From: Caryophanales bacterium UBA4855
Lineage (GTDB): Bacteria; Bacillota_I; Bacilli_A; RFN20; CAG-826
Length of the DNA stretch: 64,000 nt
NCBI GenBank assembly: GCA_002399785.1
Contig: DHEH01000002.1
Location: 101,279-165,278 of the forward strand
Direction: 5' to 3'
The notes below the pieces were generated by a model. The model did no database searches. It saw only the letters and a program-made list of their open reading frames with translations, and was not told where the DNA came from. This document shows positions 1-9,823 of this stretch, piece after piece. Both the position numbers and the translations under genes were made by a program. Each line of letters opens with the position of its first letter. Positions within the stretch are counted from its first letter, which is position 1.

Positions 1-2544
1 CAAAATCATAACTTCGTAAACAAGTGATTTAGCAATTTCAAATCTAGAGAAACCTAAAACTCTTAATGTAGCAATATCTCTTCTTCTTTCTTCAAAATTT
101 AAAATTGCAAGATTAATTAAAACTACCACCGCTAACATTATCGCAAAAACCAAAATTGTATTCGTCATTGAACGAACATTTGACATATAAGATTCAATCA
201 TTTCTTGATTATCCGCATATGTTTTTGAATAATTAACACCATTTAAAGCATTGACCTTTTCTTTTAATTCTTCAGGAGAATACCCTTCTTTAATATCGGC
301 CCAAGCATTTGTTCGAGTAGTAAATAAATCTGGCATTGTTTCAGTATATATAAATAATCCATGGCAAGCAAAAGCATAAAATACTTTTGAAATTTTAATT
401 TTTTGCGACTCACCTCCAACACTAAAACTAACTTCATCGCCTTCTTTTAAACCTAAATCGTTAGCTTGTGCCTCTGACATTCCGATACCGGTTTTATCCC
501 AAACTCCACCTTCTAAAGAATCGTCAAATCTAAAATTTCTAGCATCAGAGTCAAAATAATAAATTGACATTTCCGATGTTTTTGTGCCTGTTTCTCCAGA
601 ATAAATAACATTAGTTTGAGAAATAGTAAATTCATCAACTCTATCCATTCCATCGATTTTTAATAAATCATCTTTAACAGTTCCTATCTCTTGATTGGAC
701 GAATAAGCAATTACAAGATCAGCACTGTAAACGCCATATAAATCATTATCTTTTCCTTTATTTATGGTGTCATTTATTCCAAATCCACAAATTGATAATC
801 CAGTACATCCCATGACACCAAGAATAACCATTATTGATTTTGCTTTATGAACTTTAATATTTCTTAAAGCCATCATTAATGAAGTGTGTTTAACTTCGTT
901 ATTAACTTGTTTAAATTTAAGAGCAGGAGCAGCTGGTCTCATCGATTTTGCTGGAACATAACTCAATTCTCTTCTAATTACCGAATAAGTCAATAATGAA
1001 ATCAAAACCACGACTCCAAGTAGCATTGCTCCTGATGCCATCCATGGAAAACTATATCCCATTGCAGGTAATTCGTATAAAATATTGTACTTAATATTCA
1101 TTACTGCAGGTAAAATAAGCGGCCCACAAATTGCGCCAAGTATGACTCCGATTATTCCAATTACAGTCATAAACGAAACATAATAAACAAGTATTTTTGT
1201 TTTTGAAATACCTAAAGCCTTCATTGTGCCTATTTGTAATCTTTGCTTCAACATCATTTGTGTGATTGTTGTCAAAACTACTAAAATAGCAACAGCGAAG
1301 AAAATAAGTGGAAAACAATATGTCAATTGCTCACTTTGAATAATGTCGTTTTGAATAACGGCATTCGATGGATAATTCTTTTTACTCAAACAAGCCATCA
1401 ATTTATCCGAATTATTTATAGCAAAATAGTTTTCAATTTCTGAAATGACCGAATCAGTTCTATTATCATTAGCAAGCTTAATAATATATTGATTGAATAT
1501 ATTTTTTACACCCGTTGTTAAGTCATTTTCTTCTTTTGATTCAAGAATATCTTTTTTAATCAATTCTGAACCAGCAGAAATTATAAAATCAAACGAGTCT
1601 TTATTAGCAGTTATATAAGCTAATATTGTGGTTTTTAAAGTTCCATCAGGTAAAGAATTAGCTAGATTCAAGACATCTTCATAAGTTATTTGGGAAGATA
1701 TTAAACTAATTACAGAATTAACAAAAGTTCTTGTTCCCATCATATAATAAGGAGGATTAAAAGTAGTATTTTGAATATTTTCTGGATGACGCATTATTCC
1801 ATTTACCGCAATATTAAATGTAGTATTGCTATTACTGAATGCATCATCGATATTTTTGTCAATCAATTTATAAAATTCATCTTTATTATTTTTAATAAAT
1901 TCCAAAATTTGATCAGCTTGTTCACGTGTTAACTTGTGCTCTTCATAATGATAATTTATGTAAAGTTGAGCATAAGCAACAAGGCTGTTGTAATCTTTTA
2001 ATAAAGATTTAGCAACTTGTTTTACAGCAGTTGAATCAAAAGATACAGGAAGAGTAGTTCCTAATTCAAATTGATCGTATGATTTTAAAGTGTAACTTTC
2101 GATTGTGTTACGATCAACAAAGAAGAAGTCCTCGTTTATATAGGTATCATCTTCTTTATATTCGGCGTCATATTCTTTATTCAATGTTGGCCTATCATAC
2201 GAAATAAGACCATAACTAGAAATGCTCCCAATATTTGATGGAATTAGCAATCTTTTTTCAACAACGCTTCCTTCACCAGCCATTTCATTAATTTTAGTCG
2301 TTTCAGTTGAAATATTAGCAGCGGTATCTAACTCAAGGTTCATTGTAACCCAAATATCAGCTAAATTTCCGTTTTTACTTGAATAAACTTCGTCAACTCT
2401 ACGAGAAAATTCAATAGAATTGGAACTTAAACCAGTAAATAACGTTACTGAAATTCCAATTATAAAAACAATAGCAATTAATTGCATTAAATTGCGTTTT
2501 AGCTCTCTTTTTAAACTTTTAAAAAGTGTTTTAAATAATCTCAT
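1..2544 (-). CDS. FtsX-type ABC transporter permease (C-terminus cut by window edge)
   Basis: Large membrane subunit of a MacB/FtsX-type ABC exporter. The frame is open from the ATG at 2544 to position 1 (848 codons) with no stop, so the gene continues beyond the window. An N-terminal membrane helix (about residues 12-34) is followed by a roughly 370-residue extracytoplasmic domain. A cluster of membrane helices at about residues 405-490 is the first FtsX core, and a second core begins near residue 500. The last visible residues read RRRDIATLRVLGFS, the typical cytoplasmic coupling segment of FtsX permeases. The start abuts the stop of the upstream ATPase gene, so the two are translationally coupled and form one transporter. 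The substrate is unknown; antimicrobial-peptide or lipoprotein-type export is typical of the family. Confidence 0.9.
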   Translation of the reverse strand, partial: MRLFKTLFKSLKRELKRNLMQLIAIVFIIGISVTLFTGLSSNSIEFSRRVDEVYSSKNGNLADIWVTMNLELDTAANISTETTKINEMAGEGSVVEKRLLIPSNIGSISSYGLISYDRPTLNKEYDAEYKEDDTYINEDFFFVDRNTIESYTLKSYDQFELGTTLPVSFDSTAVKQVAKSLLKDYNSLVAYAQLYINYHYEEHKLTREQADQILEFIKNNKDEFYKLIDKNIDDAFSNSNTTFNIAVNGIMRHPENIQNTTFNPPYYMMGTRTFVNSVISLISSQITYEDVLNLANSLPDGTLKTTILAYITANKDSFDFIISAGSELIKKDILESKEENDLTTGVKNIFNQYIIKLANDNRTDSVISEIENYFAINNSDKLMACLSKKNYPSNAVIQNDIIQSEQLTYCFPLIFFAVAILVVLTTITQMMLKQRLQIGTMKALGISKTKILVYYVSFMTVIGIIGVILGAICGPLILPAVMNIKYNILYELPAMGYSFPWMASGAMLLGVVVLISLLTYSVIRRELSYVPAKSMRPAAPALKFKQVNNEVKHTSLMMALRNIKVHKAKSIMVILGVMGCTGLSICGFGINDTINKGKDNDLYGVYSADLVIAYSSNQEIGTVKDDLLKIDGMDRVDEFTISQTNVIYSGETGTKTSEMSIYYFDSDARNFRFDDSLEGGVWDKTGIGMSEAQANDLGLKEGDEVSFSVGGESQKIKISKVFYAFACHGLFIYTETMPDLFTTRTNAWADIKEGYSPEELKEKVNALNGVNYSKTYADNQEMIESYMSNVRSMTNTILVFAIMLAVVVLINLAILNFEERRRDIATLRVLGFSRFEIAKSLVYEVMIL

Positions 2545-3378
2545 TTACCACTCAATCTCCTTGGCGGTTTTAGGATTTTTAATAATTTCATTAGAAACAA
2601 TTTTTCCGTCATTAACTTTTATGATGCGATCAGCGATTACACTTAATGCCTTGTTATGAGTAACAATAATGACTGTTTTATTTTGTTCACGACTTACTTG
2701 CCGTAATAAATCCATGATTGAAGCACCGGTTTTACTATCAAGAGCGCCAGTTGGCTCATCACATAACAATATTGTTGGATTTTTAACTAAGGCACGAGCA
2801 ATAGCAACTCTTTGTTGCTCACCTCCACTTAACTGACTTGGAAAATTTTTCTCTCTTCCAGAAAGGCCAACAAGAGTAAGAATTTCATGCGAATCGAAGT
2901 GTTTATCAACTAAACTTGAAGCTAAATAAACATTTTCATAAGCATTTAAAGAAGGCATTAAATTATAAAATTGGAAAACAAAACCAATATCAAATCTTCT
3001 GAATTTTGCTAATTCTTTTTCGCTCATCATCGTAACATCTTTGCCATTTAGAATAAACGTTCCATAAGTAGCTCTATCCATTCCACCTAATATATTAAGT
3101 AAAGTAGATTTACCTGCTCCGCTTGGTCCTAAAATAACAACTAATTCACCTTTATTAATTTCAAAACATGCATCTTTTAAGGCAATAATTTCAGCTTCGT
3201 TTCTTTTTTTATTACCATAAATTTTGGTAAGTCCCTTAACAATGATTTGCGCTTGAGAAGGAATGTTGTCGCCATCCTTTTCTGAGGTTAATGAAAGAGT
3301 ATTAAAAGCAATATCCTTTGCCAATCCCTCTTCTTTTTCTTTAATTTCATTATTTCCAAGATTTTTTTCTTCTTCCAT
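2545..3378 (-). CDS. ABC transporter ATP-binding protein (MacB/LolD type)
   Basis: ATPase of the adjacent FtsX-type exporter, 277 aa. Walker A GPSGAGKST is at residues 84-92. A Q-loop, the signature LSGGEQQRVAIARAL and the Walker B LLCDEPTGALD follow, as in MacB/LolD/FtsE-like ATPases that power FtsX permeases. The first 45 or so residues form a charged, non-conserved N-terminal extension before the ABC domain, which is unusual for this small family. A good ribosome-binding site (GAGAGAGGAG) precedes the ATG. It lies between cardiolipin synthase and the permease, all on the minus strand, with an 18 nt gap to the upstream gene. Confidence 0.93.
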   Translation of the reverse strand: MEEEKNLGNNEIKEKEEGLAKDIAFNTLSLTSEKDGDNIPSQAQIIVKGLTKIYGNKKRNEAEIIALKDACFEINKGELVVILGPSGAGKSTLLNILGGMDRATYGTFILNGKDVTMMSEKELAKFRRFDIGFVFQFYNLMPSLNAYENVYLASSLVDKHFDSHEILTLVGLSGREKNFPSQLSGGEQQRVAIARALVKNPTILLCDEPTGALDSKTGASIMDLLRQVSREQNKTVIIVTHNKALSVIADRIIKVNDGKIVSNEIIKNPKTAKEIEW

Positions 3379-3396
3379 AACAACAACTCCTCTCTC

Positions 3397-4992
3397 TTAT
3401 AATAATGGCGCGAATAAACGAATAATGCTCCAATAAATTCTAACAATAACAGGCTTATTTAAATAAACTTCCGACTTAATTATTTTAGATTTTTTAATAA
3501 TATAATCCATATCTTTTTTAACTTCTAATACAGATTTTGTATAATACAATTCAATTGCATCTTCAAAGTGAAGATACATACTTCTAAAATCAAAATTAAT
3601 TGTTCCAACAGTAGCCACTACATCGTCGACAACCATCATTTTGGCATGATTAAAACCTGGAGTATATTCATATATCTTCACTCCGGAAGCTAGCAATCGA
3701 CTATAGTAAGCTTTAGTTACTGAATAAACAAATTTTTTATCAGGAATTCCAGGCGTAACAATTCTTACATCAATTCCACTTTTAGCAGCTATATTTAATG
3801 CTTCTAATAATTCACTATCAGGCATCAAATAAGGCGTAGATAAATAAACATATTTCTTTGCTTTTAAAATCATGGATAAATAAACATTTTTTGCTCCGTC
3901 TTCTCCATCAAAAGGTATTTCTCCAAAAGGTTGAACAAAACCATCTGGTTTAATATTTCGATCACAAAGTTCTTTGTTTTTTATAAAAGAATAATCCATA
4001 ACATTTTCTTTATTTATATTCTTTTTATTACGAAATTGTGCATCCCAAGTTGATAAAAACAACGAAGTTAAGCCATTAACTCCTTCGCCCTTTAACATAA
4101 TAAAATTATCTTTCCAATCACCAAAACGCTCAACCCTATTGATATACTCATCAGCTAAATTACATCCACCAGCAAATCCAGTAACACCGTCAATCACGAT
4201 TATTTTACGGTGATCCCTGCTATTTTGACGCACATCAACAAATGGTCTAATAACATTAAAAGCAAAACATTTAATCCCGTCTTTTACAGCATCTTTTACA
4301 AATCGATAAGTCATTTTTTTTACACTGCCAAAATCGTCATAAATAATTCTTACATCGACACCTTGTTTTACTTTTTCTCTTAAAATTAGGTAAATATTAT
4401 CAAACATATATCCGTCTTCAATAATGAACGATTCAACAAAAATGAATCTCTTTGCCTTTTGAAGTTCTTCTAAAATGTGAGGATATCCATCTTGTCCATA
4501 AGGATAATAAATTGTTTCTGTATTTTCATATAAAGATGCAATACAATTCTTATCTAAATAATTAGCAATAGGTGCTAATTCACGGTCAATAACAGCTAAT
4601 TTTTTAAGTTCTTTTGTTGAATCAATTCTGGTAATAGCAAGACGATTATTCATTTTATCGTTTCGCTTTACTCTCATGCGCTTTGTTGTCATTTTGTTAG
4701 CAAATAAGATATACAAAATGATACCTACAATTGGAAGAGCGACAATAGTAAATAGCCACGTATTTTTAAAATCGTTTTGAGTTCTACTATTAACTAAGAA
4801 TAAGCAAACAACCAAATCTATCACATATATAACTACAATCGGTATATAAGAATAAGCTCTAAAAGATTCGTAAAGCACAAGAAGATAAATAAAGCCAATA
4901 ATCGCCAATAATTGTAGCAAAAAAAGTATTCCGAAAATATATAAACGGATATGAGAAACTCTTTTTCTTTTTGGACCAGTTCTCTTTTTCAT
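3397..4992 (-). CDS. cls: cardiolipin synthase (phospholipase D family)
   Basis: Membrane enzyme that condenses two phosphatidylglycerols into cardiolipin and glycerol. At 531 aa it has the usual bacterial Cls layout. Two or three N-terminal hydrophobic helices (about residues 15-100) are followed by two PLD domains, each with an HKD motif: HRKIIVIDG at 261 and HAKMMVVDD at 449. The basic N-terminus (KKRTGPKRKR) favours a cytoplasmic start. It belongs to a run of minus-strand genes from Mrp to the FtsX exporter. No interruption or missing catalytic residue is seen. Confidence 0.92.
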   Translation of the reverse strand: MKKRTGPKRKRVSHIRLYIFGILFLLQLLAIIGFIYLLVLYESFRAYSYIPIVVIYVIDLVVCLFLVNSRTQNDFKNTWLFTIVALPIVGIILYILFANKMTTKRMRVKRNDKMNNRLAITRIDSTKELKKLAVIDRELAPIANYLDKNCIASLYENTETIYYPYGQDGYPHILEELQKAKRFIFVESFIIEDGYMFDNIYLILREKVKQGVDVRIIYDDFGSVKKMTYRFVKDAVKDGIKCFAFNVIRPFVDVRQNSRDHRKIIVIDGVTGFAGGCNLADEYINRVERFGDWKDNFIMLKGEGVNGLTSLFLSTWDAQFRNKKNINKENVMDYSFIKNKELCDRNIKPDGFVQPFGEIPFDGEDGAKNVYLSMILKAKKYVYLSTPYLMPDSELLEALNIAAKSGIDVRIVTPGIPDKKFVYSVTKAYYSRLLASGVKIYEYTPGFNHAKMMVVDDVVATVGTINFDFRSMYLHFEDAIELYYTKSVLEVKKDMDYIIKKSKIIKSEVYLNKPVIVRIYWSIIRLFAPLL

Positions 4993-5023
4993 ATTGCCTA
5001 TATGTATTTTATCAATACATATA

Positions 5024-5668
5024 CTATTTTTCTACAAAGTCGATGATTTCTTCAAAACTATTAACTAAAGGAACGTTAGCTTTGCTTAAAACTTGAACAC
5101 TATTATGTCCTTTTGTAAATAAAATGCAATGCATTCCTAATTCATTTGCAACTTCATAATCGTGATAGGTATCTCCTATCATCAAACATTCGGAAGATTT
5201 TATGAATTTTTTATGAATAAATTCTTTTCCGTAACCGATTTTTCCAGAAGCTTTAAGATCGCTGCAACCTACTAAATCAGTAAAATAATCGTAAATACCC
5301 AACATTTTTGTTTGATCAATCAATAAATTAATTTCGCTTGCTGATAAAATATACAAACCAAAACCATCTTCTTTTAATTTCTTTAAACTTGAAATAACAG
5401 AAGGATATAGTTTTGTTTCCTTTTCAAATTGTCTTAAATATTCACTAAAAAACATTTCACAAATGTCTGAATAATCGATTTTATTAAAATCAAAACCAGC
5501 AAATTCATAATAATTTTTAACTGGAAAACAAAAATTATCTAAATATGTTTCTTTGCTTAATTTTTTGATGCCCCATTTAGCAAAAATTGAATTTTCAATA
5601 TTGTAACAAAGGTCCACATCATCTAAAAGTGTTCCATTAAAATCAAAAAATATGTATTTGTATTTCAT
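5024..5668 (-). CDS. HAD-superfamily phosphatase
   Basis: Cytoplasmic hydrolase of 214 aa. HAD motif I is FFDFNGTLLDD near the N-terminus, where Asn replaces the usual residue between the two catalytic Asp residues (DFNGT), a variant common in HAD phosphatases. Motif II is the ILSAS region. Motif IV is LMIGDTYHDYEVA, with the metal-binding Asp. A helical cap lies between motifs I and II, as in the phosphoglycolate phosphatase/PpaX group. The substrate cannot be fixed from sequence. A strong Shine-Dalgarno sequence (GGAGAATTT) precedes the ATG. The gene follows the rubredoxin-like gene by 8 nt. Confidence 0.85.
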   Translation of the reverse strand: MKYKYIFFDFNGTLLDDVDLCYNIENSIFAKWGIKKLSKETYLDNFCFPVKNYYEFAGFDFNKIDYSDICEMFFSEYLRQFEKETKLYPSVISSLKKLKEDGFGLYILSASEINLLIDQTKMLGIYDYFTDLVGCSDLKASGKIGYGKEFIHKKFIKSSECLMIGDTYHDYEVANELGMHCILFTKGHNSVQVLSKANVPLVNSFEEIIDFVEK

Positions 5669-5676
5669 AAATTCTC

Positions 5677-6147
5677 CTACTTCAAAGCAAGACTTATACG
5701 AGCAATAATTTCTTGCTCTTTTTCAGCGTATTCTTTGTAATTTCCCCCGTAAAGCCCTATTCTTTTATCCAATTCTTCAGATTCTTTGAGGTCTCTAAAT
5801 AGGATTTCCATCAAGGCAATTTCGTCATTTTTATTTGCCATATTTGAGTAAAACATATATATTTCAATTTCATCTAAAATAGCCTTTTTGATAATTAAAG
5901 ATTTATTTAAATCACGACCTTTTATTTTGTCATAAACATTTATTAAATCTAATAATAAATTCTTAGTGCTTTTATATTTATTAACAATTTCGTTCTTTGG
6001 TAGATTAAGTGTTTCTTTAGTTTTTAAAACTTTCTTGTTGCCTTCGTCAGTCACAACTTCAACAAAAAACTCTTTTGATGCTCCACACATTGGACAAACA
6101 TCAGCATCTTCAAAAATTGTTCCACATACTTTGCACTTATATTTCAT
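5677..6147 (-). CDS. rubredoxin-like zinc/iron-ribbon protein with helical C-terminus
   Basis: Small protein of 156 aa from the chosen ATG. The N-terminus carries KCKVCG...CPMCGA, a Cys4 rubredoxin/zinc-ribbon knuckle (residues about 4-25) like that appended to rubrerythrins. The remaining 120 residues are helical and include EEIEIYMFYSNMA-like segments reminiscent of a ferritin-like helix, but I do not see a convincing di-iron ExxH set. A longer frame starts at 6177 but would overlap the upstream gene; the ATG at 6147 is 1 nt past that gene's stop and puts the ribbon at the N-terminus, so I prefer it. Possible redox or oxidative-stress role; uncertain. Confidence 0.7.
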   Translation of the reverse strand: MKYKCKVCGTIFEDADVCPMCGASKEFFVEVVTDEGNKKVLKTKETLNLPKNEIVNKYKSTKNLLLDLINVYDKIKGRDLNKSLIIKKAILDEIEIYMFYSNMANKNDEIALMEILFRDLKESEELDKRIGLYGGNYKEYAEKEQEIIARISLALK

Positions 6148-6148
6148 T

Positions 6149-7414
6149 TTATTTTCTAAATAACATAGCTTTTTCAATATCAGAAATTTCTTTTATGATA
6201 TTGCCGCTTAAATTGTAACTTCCTTCTTCAGTAACTAAAATATCATCTTCAATTCTAATCCCAATTCCAAGTTCTTTAAAATATAAACCAGGTTCATCAC
6301 TAATGATATTTCCAGCAACTAATGGCAAATCTCTTCTACTGATATCATGAGTATCAAGGCCAATATGATGAGAAATATTATGAAAATAATAATTTTTAAT
6401 ATCTTCCTTATTTTTAATAAGACCGGCATTTAAACAGCCATTAGCAAGGAAATCAATTGTTTTTTCTTGAAGTTCTTTAATTGTAACTCCTGGTTTAATC
6501 CAAGTAATAACAGCTTTATTACAACCTAAAACAATGTTATAAATCTTCTTTTGTAATTCAGTGAATTTTCCATTAACAGGATAAACACGACTGATATCAG
6601 CGCAATAGCCATTATTCTTGCTACCAAGATCTAATTGTAAACATTCACCATCATTAATTCTTCCGACAGGTGTTGGATAATGTAAAACAGTTGCATGAAC
6701 ACCACTTGCACAAATTGTAGGAAAACTCAAAGTACTATAATCATAACTTTGAATTGTATAATAAAATAAACTACTAATTTGATATTCAAACATTCCAGGT
6801 TTTAAAGACATCATAATTTTCTTTAATCCAATATTAGTTTTAGAAATAGCTTCTTTAAATTCTTCAATTTCTTGAGGAGATTTTACCATTCTTAATTTCA
6901 TTAAAATTGGATAAACATTTCTAATTTCAATATTTGTGTAATTAAGACTCAAACTATTAGCTAATTGGACGGTATATAAATCATCGCCAATTTTTAATTC
7001 TGAATCTAAATCCAAATATAAGTGAGTATAAAAACCATAAGTTTTATCTTTTCCACTAATAAACATATCTAATTTGGCAGAAAAAATATCTAAACCAAGA
7101 ACGTTTTCAATACCGCTTAATTTGCTGGCTTCATCGCTAGTAAGTCTTTTTCCAGTCCATTTTTCATTGACTTCGTTATATTCACTAATAAACAAAAATT
7201 CTTTTAAAATGCCATCACACTTAGCAAGCAAATAAATTGATCCTTCTTGCTCAATATTTGTTAAATAATAGAAATTTCTATTAGCTGTATAAGGTAAAGT
7301 TTCATCTTCACTATATTTTTTAGCTACTCCAGCGTACATGACTACAACGCTGTTATCTTCAATTTCTTTAAATAATTTATTTCTTCTTTCAGTAAATTCT
7401 TTTGTTTTTATCAT
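6149..7414 (-). CDS. pepP: Xaa-Pro aminopeptidase (M24B metallopeptidase)
   Basis: Cytoplasmic peptidase removing N-terminal residues preceding proline, 421 aa. The N-terminal half is a creatinase-type domain (AMP_N, starting EFTERRNKLFKEI). The C-terminal pita-bread domain carries the metal ligands in order: LQLDLGSKNNGYCADISR, the HNISHHIGLDTHD histidine region, DEPGLYF, and the final glutamate in GIRIEDDI. Its ATG overlaps the TGA of the upstream Mrp gene in an ATGA arrangement, so the two are translationally coupled. Confidence 0.9.
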   Translation of the reverse strand: MIKTKEFTERRNKLFKEIEDNSVVVMYAGVAKKYSEDETLPYTANRNFYYLTNIEQEGSIYLLAKCDGILKEFLFISEYNEVNEKWTGKRLTSDEASKLSGIENVLGLDIFSAKLDMFISGKDKTYGFYTHLYLDLDSELKIGDDLYTVQLANSLSLNYTNIEIRNVYPILMKLRMVKSPQEIEEFKEAISKTNIGLKKIMMSLKPGMFEYQISSLFYYTIQSYDYSTLSFPTICASGVHATVLHYPTPVGRINDGECLQLDLGSKNNGYCADISRVYPVNGKFTELQKKIYNIVLGCNKAVITWIKPGVTIKELQEKTIDFLANGCLNAGLIKNKEDIKNYYFHNISHHIGLDTHDISRRDLPLVAGNIISDEPGLYFKELGIGIRIEDDILVTEEGSYNLSGNIIKEISDIEKAMLFRK

Positions 7415-8241
7415 AATTTTTCCTCCATATTTAAAAGTTCATCAACAGCACCCTTAATTTCAGGAAGATTTATATCAAAAACTTTCCCTTGATCAACTAA
7501 TTCACTATTTCCTTCAACTATAGGAAGTTGACACAAAACTTTTGTACCAATTGATTTAGCCACCTCTTCAATTTTGCTTTTGCCATAAATATAAATTTTA
7601 TTTCCGCAATTATCACATTTTACATAAGACATGTTTTCAACAATGCCTAAAATAGGAACATTCAATTGTTTTGCCATATTTACAGCTTTTTTAACAATTA
7701 AAGAGACTAAATCTTGAGGTGAAGTAACAATAATAATTCCGTCTAAAGGAATTGATTGAAAAGTAGTTAATGTTACATCGCTTGTTCCTGGTGGCATATC
7801 TATTAATAAATATTCTAGTGCTCCCCACACAACGTCTTTATAAAATTGACCTAACAAGGTGGTAACTAAAGCACCTCTCCATATGATTGGATCTTCTTCA
7901 TTTTCTAAAAGCATGTTGCTGGAAATAATTTTTACATCATTTTTAGCCATAACTGGATAAATTAAGCCGTTTCCGTCTCCATATGCTCTTTCATGAATTC
8001 CAAAAGCCTTTGGAATAGAAGGACCAGTAATATCTCCATCTAAAATTCCAACCTTTTTACCGGCTTTTTTCAAAGCTGATGCTAATAAAGATGTTACAAA
8101 GGATTTTCCTACTCCACCTTTACCACTAACTATCGCCACTGTATGCATGATACAGCTTTGATCATTCAATTCTAATTGCTCTATTCTTGAAGAACAATTC
8201 TCAACATTGCAAGAATCGCAATTATGTGTACAATCACTCAT
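7411..8241 (-). CDS. mrp: Mrp/NBP35-family Fe-S cluster carrier ATPase
   Basis: P-loop ATPase that binds and transfers Fe-S clusters in the cytosol, 276 aa. The N-terminus has four clustered cysteines (C4, C8, C11, C16), as in the Nbp35-like form of Mrp/ApbC. The deviant Walker A VSGKGGVGKS follows at about residue 40, then DMPPGTSD (Walker B region) and a CxxC in VKCDNCG near residue 200, which usually holds the bridging cluster. A Shine-Dalgarno sequence (GGGAGATAA) overlaps the stop of the upstream YigZ gene, indicating an operon. Confidence 0.92.
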   Translation of the reverse strand: MSDCTHNCDSCNVENCSSRIEQLELNDQSCIMHTVAIVSGKGGVGKSFVTSLLASALKKAGKKVGILDGDITGPSIPKAFGIHERAYGDGNGLIYPVMAKNDVKIISSNMLLENEEDPIIWRGALVTTLLGQFYKDVVWGALEYLLIDMPPGTSDVTLTTFQSIPLDGIIIVTSPQDLVSLIVKKAVNMAKQLNVPILGIVENMSYVKCDNCGNKIYIYGKSKIEEVAKSIGTKVLCQLPIVEGNSELVDQGKVFDINLPEIKGAVDELLNMEEKL

Positions 8242-8243
8242 TT

Positions 8244-8864
8244 TTATCTCCCATCTATCGATTTCAATATTTCAGTTTCTTTAAAACTAATGACTTTTAC
8301 TTTAAACAAGAATTTTGATTCGAGTTCATCTAAATCTAAATCTTTCGTTGCTAAAAAATCTATCTGTATTTTAACATTAAATTCTAAATGTACTAAATCA
8401 AAATGATTAATTTTTAAATAATGTTTAAAAAGATCAAATTTGCTTTGATCAACTTCAACTCTAACGGCCAATTTCTCTTCCAAAAGAAATTTAGGGGCCT
8501 TATCAACTGTTTCGCTTGCAATTTCTACATACGTTCTCAATAATCTTCCAGAACCAAGTAAAGTTCCGCCAAAATAACGAACAACAATTAATAAAACATT
8601 AGTTAAATTGTTTCTATTTAAAATATCTAACATTGGTTTGCCTGCAGTTCCACTCGGTTCGCCGTCATCACTAAATTTTTGATTATTTTTTAAAACATAA
8701 GCATAACAATAATGTCTGGCTTTAGGAAATTCCTTTTTATATTCTTTTAATGTTGCTTTTAATAAGTTTGCATCAAAAAAAGGCACAATTATTCCAATAA
8801 ACTTCGATTTTAGAACAGAAATTTCACTAATATTTTCGTTTTTTATAGTACATGTATTTTCCAT
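8244..8864 (-). CDS. YigZ/IMPACT-family protein
   Basis: Protein of 206 aa belonging to the YigZ/YvyE/IMPACT family. The conserved core includes KSKFIGIIVPF near the N-terminus, ARHYCYAYVL, DDGEPSGTAGKPML and VVRYFGGTLLGSGRL. The family is linked to translation regulation or ribosome-associated functions, with a ribosomal S5 domain 2-like N-terminal fold and an EF-G domain V-like C-terminal domain; biochemical function is not settled. It is the first gene of the minus-strand run down to the FtsX exporter and is divergent from the CPBP gene, with 47 nt between them. Confidence 0.88.
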   Translation of the reverse strand: MENTCTIKNENISEISVLKSKFIGIIVPFFDANLLKATLKEYKKEFPKARHYCYAYVLKNNQKFSDDGEPSGTAGKPMLDILNRNNLTNVLLIVVRYFGGTLLGSGRLLRTYVEIASETVDKAPKFLLEEKLAVRVEVDQSKFDLFKHYLKINHFDLVHLEFNVKIQIDFLATKDLDLDELESKFLFKVKVISFKETEILKSIDGR

Positions 8865-8911
8865 ACATAAAATATTGTATTTAATATATAATATGAAAGC
8901 AAAGTAAAATT

Positions 8912-9823
8912 ATGAACGAAAAAATTAAATGTAAAAAATGCGGATTGCTAATCGATGAAGATTCTAATATCTGTCCTTATTGTGGATTTCCTGTCCATCA
9001 TGAAGATGAAGATAAAACCGAGCCTCTTAAAGGTGAAGTTGTTGAACACCCTCACCATCAAGAAACTCAAAAAAGGAGCTTCAATCCTTTTCAGTTTGAA
9101 TCACGTGAATTTAAAACATCGATTTATAAACAAATTGTTTGTTTTTTGATTGGTTTTGTTGGCTTACAATTAATCAGTTTACTTATTAGTGTAATAATTA
9201 AAGCCGTAAATCCTTATTATTTACTAACAATTACATATCAAGGAATGGTAAATTTTGCTATTTATAGTATCTTGTTTGGTGTACTCCTTCTAGTTATTAA
9301 TAAAGAACTTATTCCACTATTAAATGATTTTAAAATTCCAAAAACTTGGCTCAATGGTATCGGAAACGGTTTTATTTTAATTGTAGTTTCTACTATTGTA
9401 TCTATGATATTTAATTTAATGGCTACTGCTATTCTTGGTAGTTCGTCAGTTAATAATAATGAAGCCGGCATCAATTCTATTCAATCGGTTTATCCATTTG
9501 CCTCAATAATTATATTTGGAATTATTGGTCCAATATGCGAAGAAATAACCTATAGACTCGGCTTTTTCTCTTTATTAAAAAGAGCAAATAGAGTAGTAGC
9601 TTACGTTGGGGTAGCAATCTTATTCGGATTAATTCATTTTGATTACTCTACCACAGGAGCGGCTTTAGCAAATGAATTTTTCAACCTTCCTTCTTATATT
9701 GTTGCTGGTGTATTATTATCATATTTTTACGATAAATATGGACTATCAAATTCAATATTAGCCCACATTACAAATAACCTTTTCGCTATAATTGTTGGGT
9801 TAATTACCACAAGATTAATATAA
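8912..9823 (+). CDS. CPBP-family intramembrane metalloprotease with N-terminal zinc ribbon
   Basis: Membrane protein of 303 aa. An N-terminal zinc ribbon (KCKKCG...CPYCGF, residues 5-28) and an acidic/His-rich linker precede about eight membrane helices. The CPBP/ABI (CAAX-protease-like) motifs are present: EEITYR in GPICEEITYR, FGLIHFDYS, and HITNNLFAI, supplying the Glu-Glu, Arg and His residues of the active site. These enzymes include Rce1-like proteases and bacteriocin self-immunity proteins; the substrate is unknown. First gene of a three-gene operon with the TraX-like gene and trxA. Its stop overlaps the next ATG (TAATG). Confidence 0.88.
   Translation: MNEKIKCKKCGLLIDEDSNICPYCGFPVHHEDEDKTEPLKGEVVEHPHHQETQKRSFNPFQFESREFKTSIYKQIVCFLIGFVGLQLISLLISVIIKAVNPYYLLTITYQGMVNFAIYSILFGVLLLVINKELIPLLNDFKIPKTWLNGIGNGFILIVVSTIVSMIFNLMATAILGSSSVNNNEAGINSIQSVYPFASIIIFGIIGPICEEITYRLGFFSLLKRANRVVAYVGVAILFGLIHFDYSTTGAALANEFFNLPSYIVAGVLLSYFYDKYGLSNSILAHITNNLFAIIVGLITTRLI

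Noticed and set aside
5677..6177. Start of the rubredoxin-like gene at 6177
   Set aside because: It overlaps the M24 peptidase gene and adds a non-conserved MKKLCYLENK before the ribbon; the ATG at 6147 fits better.
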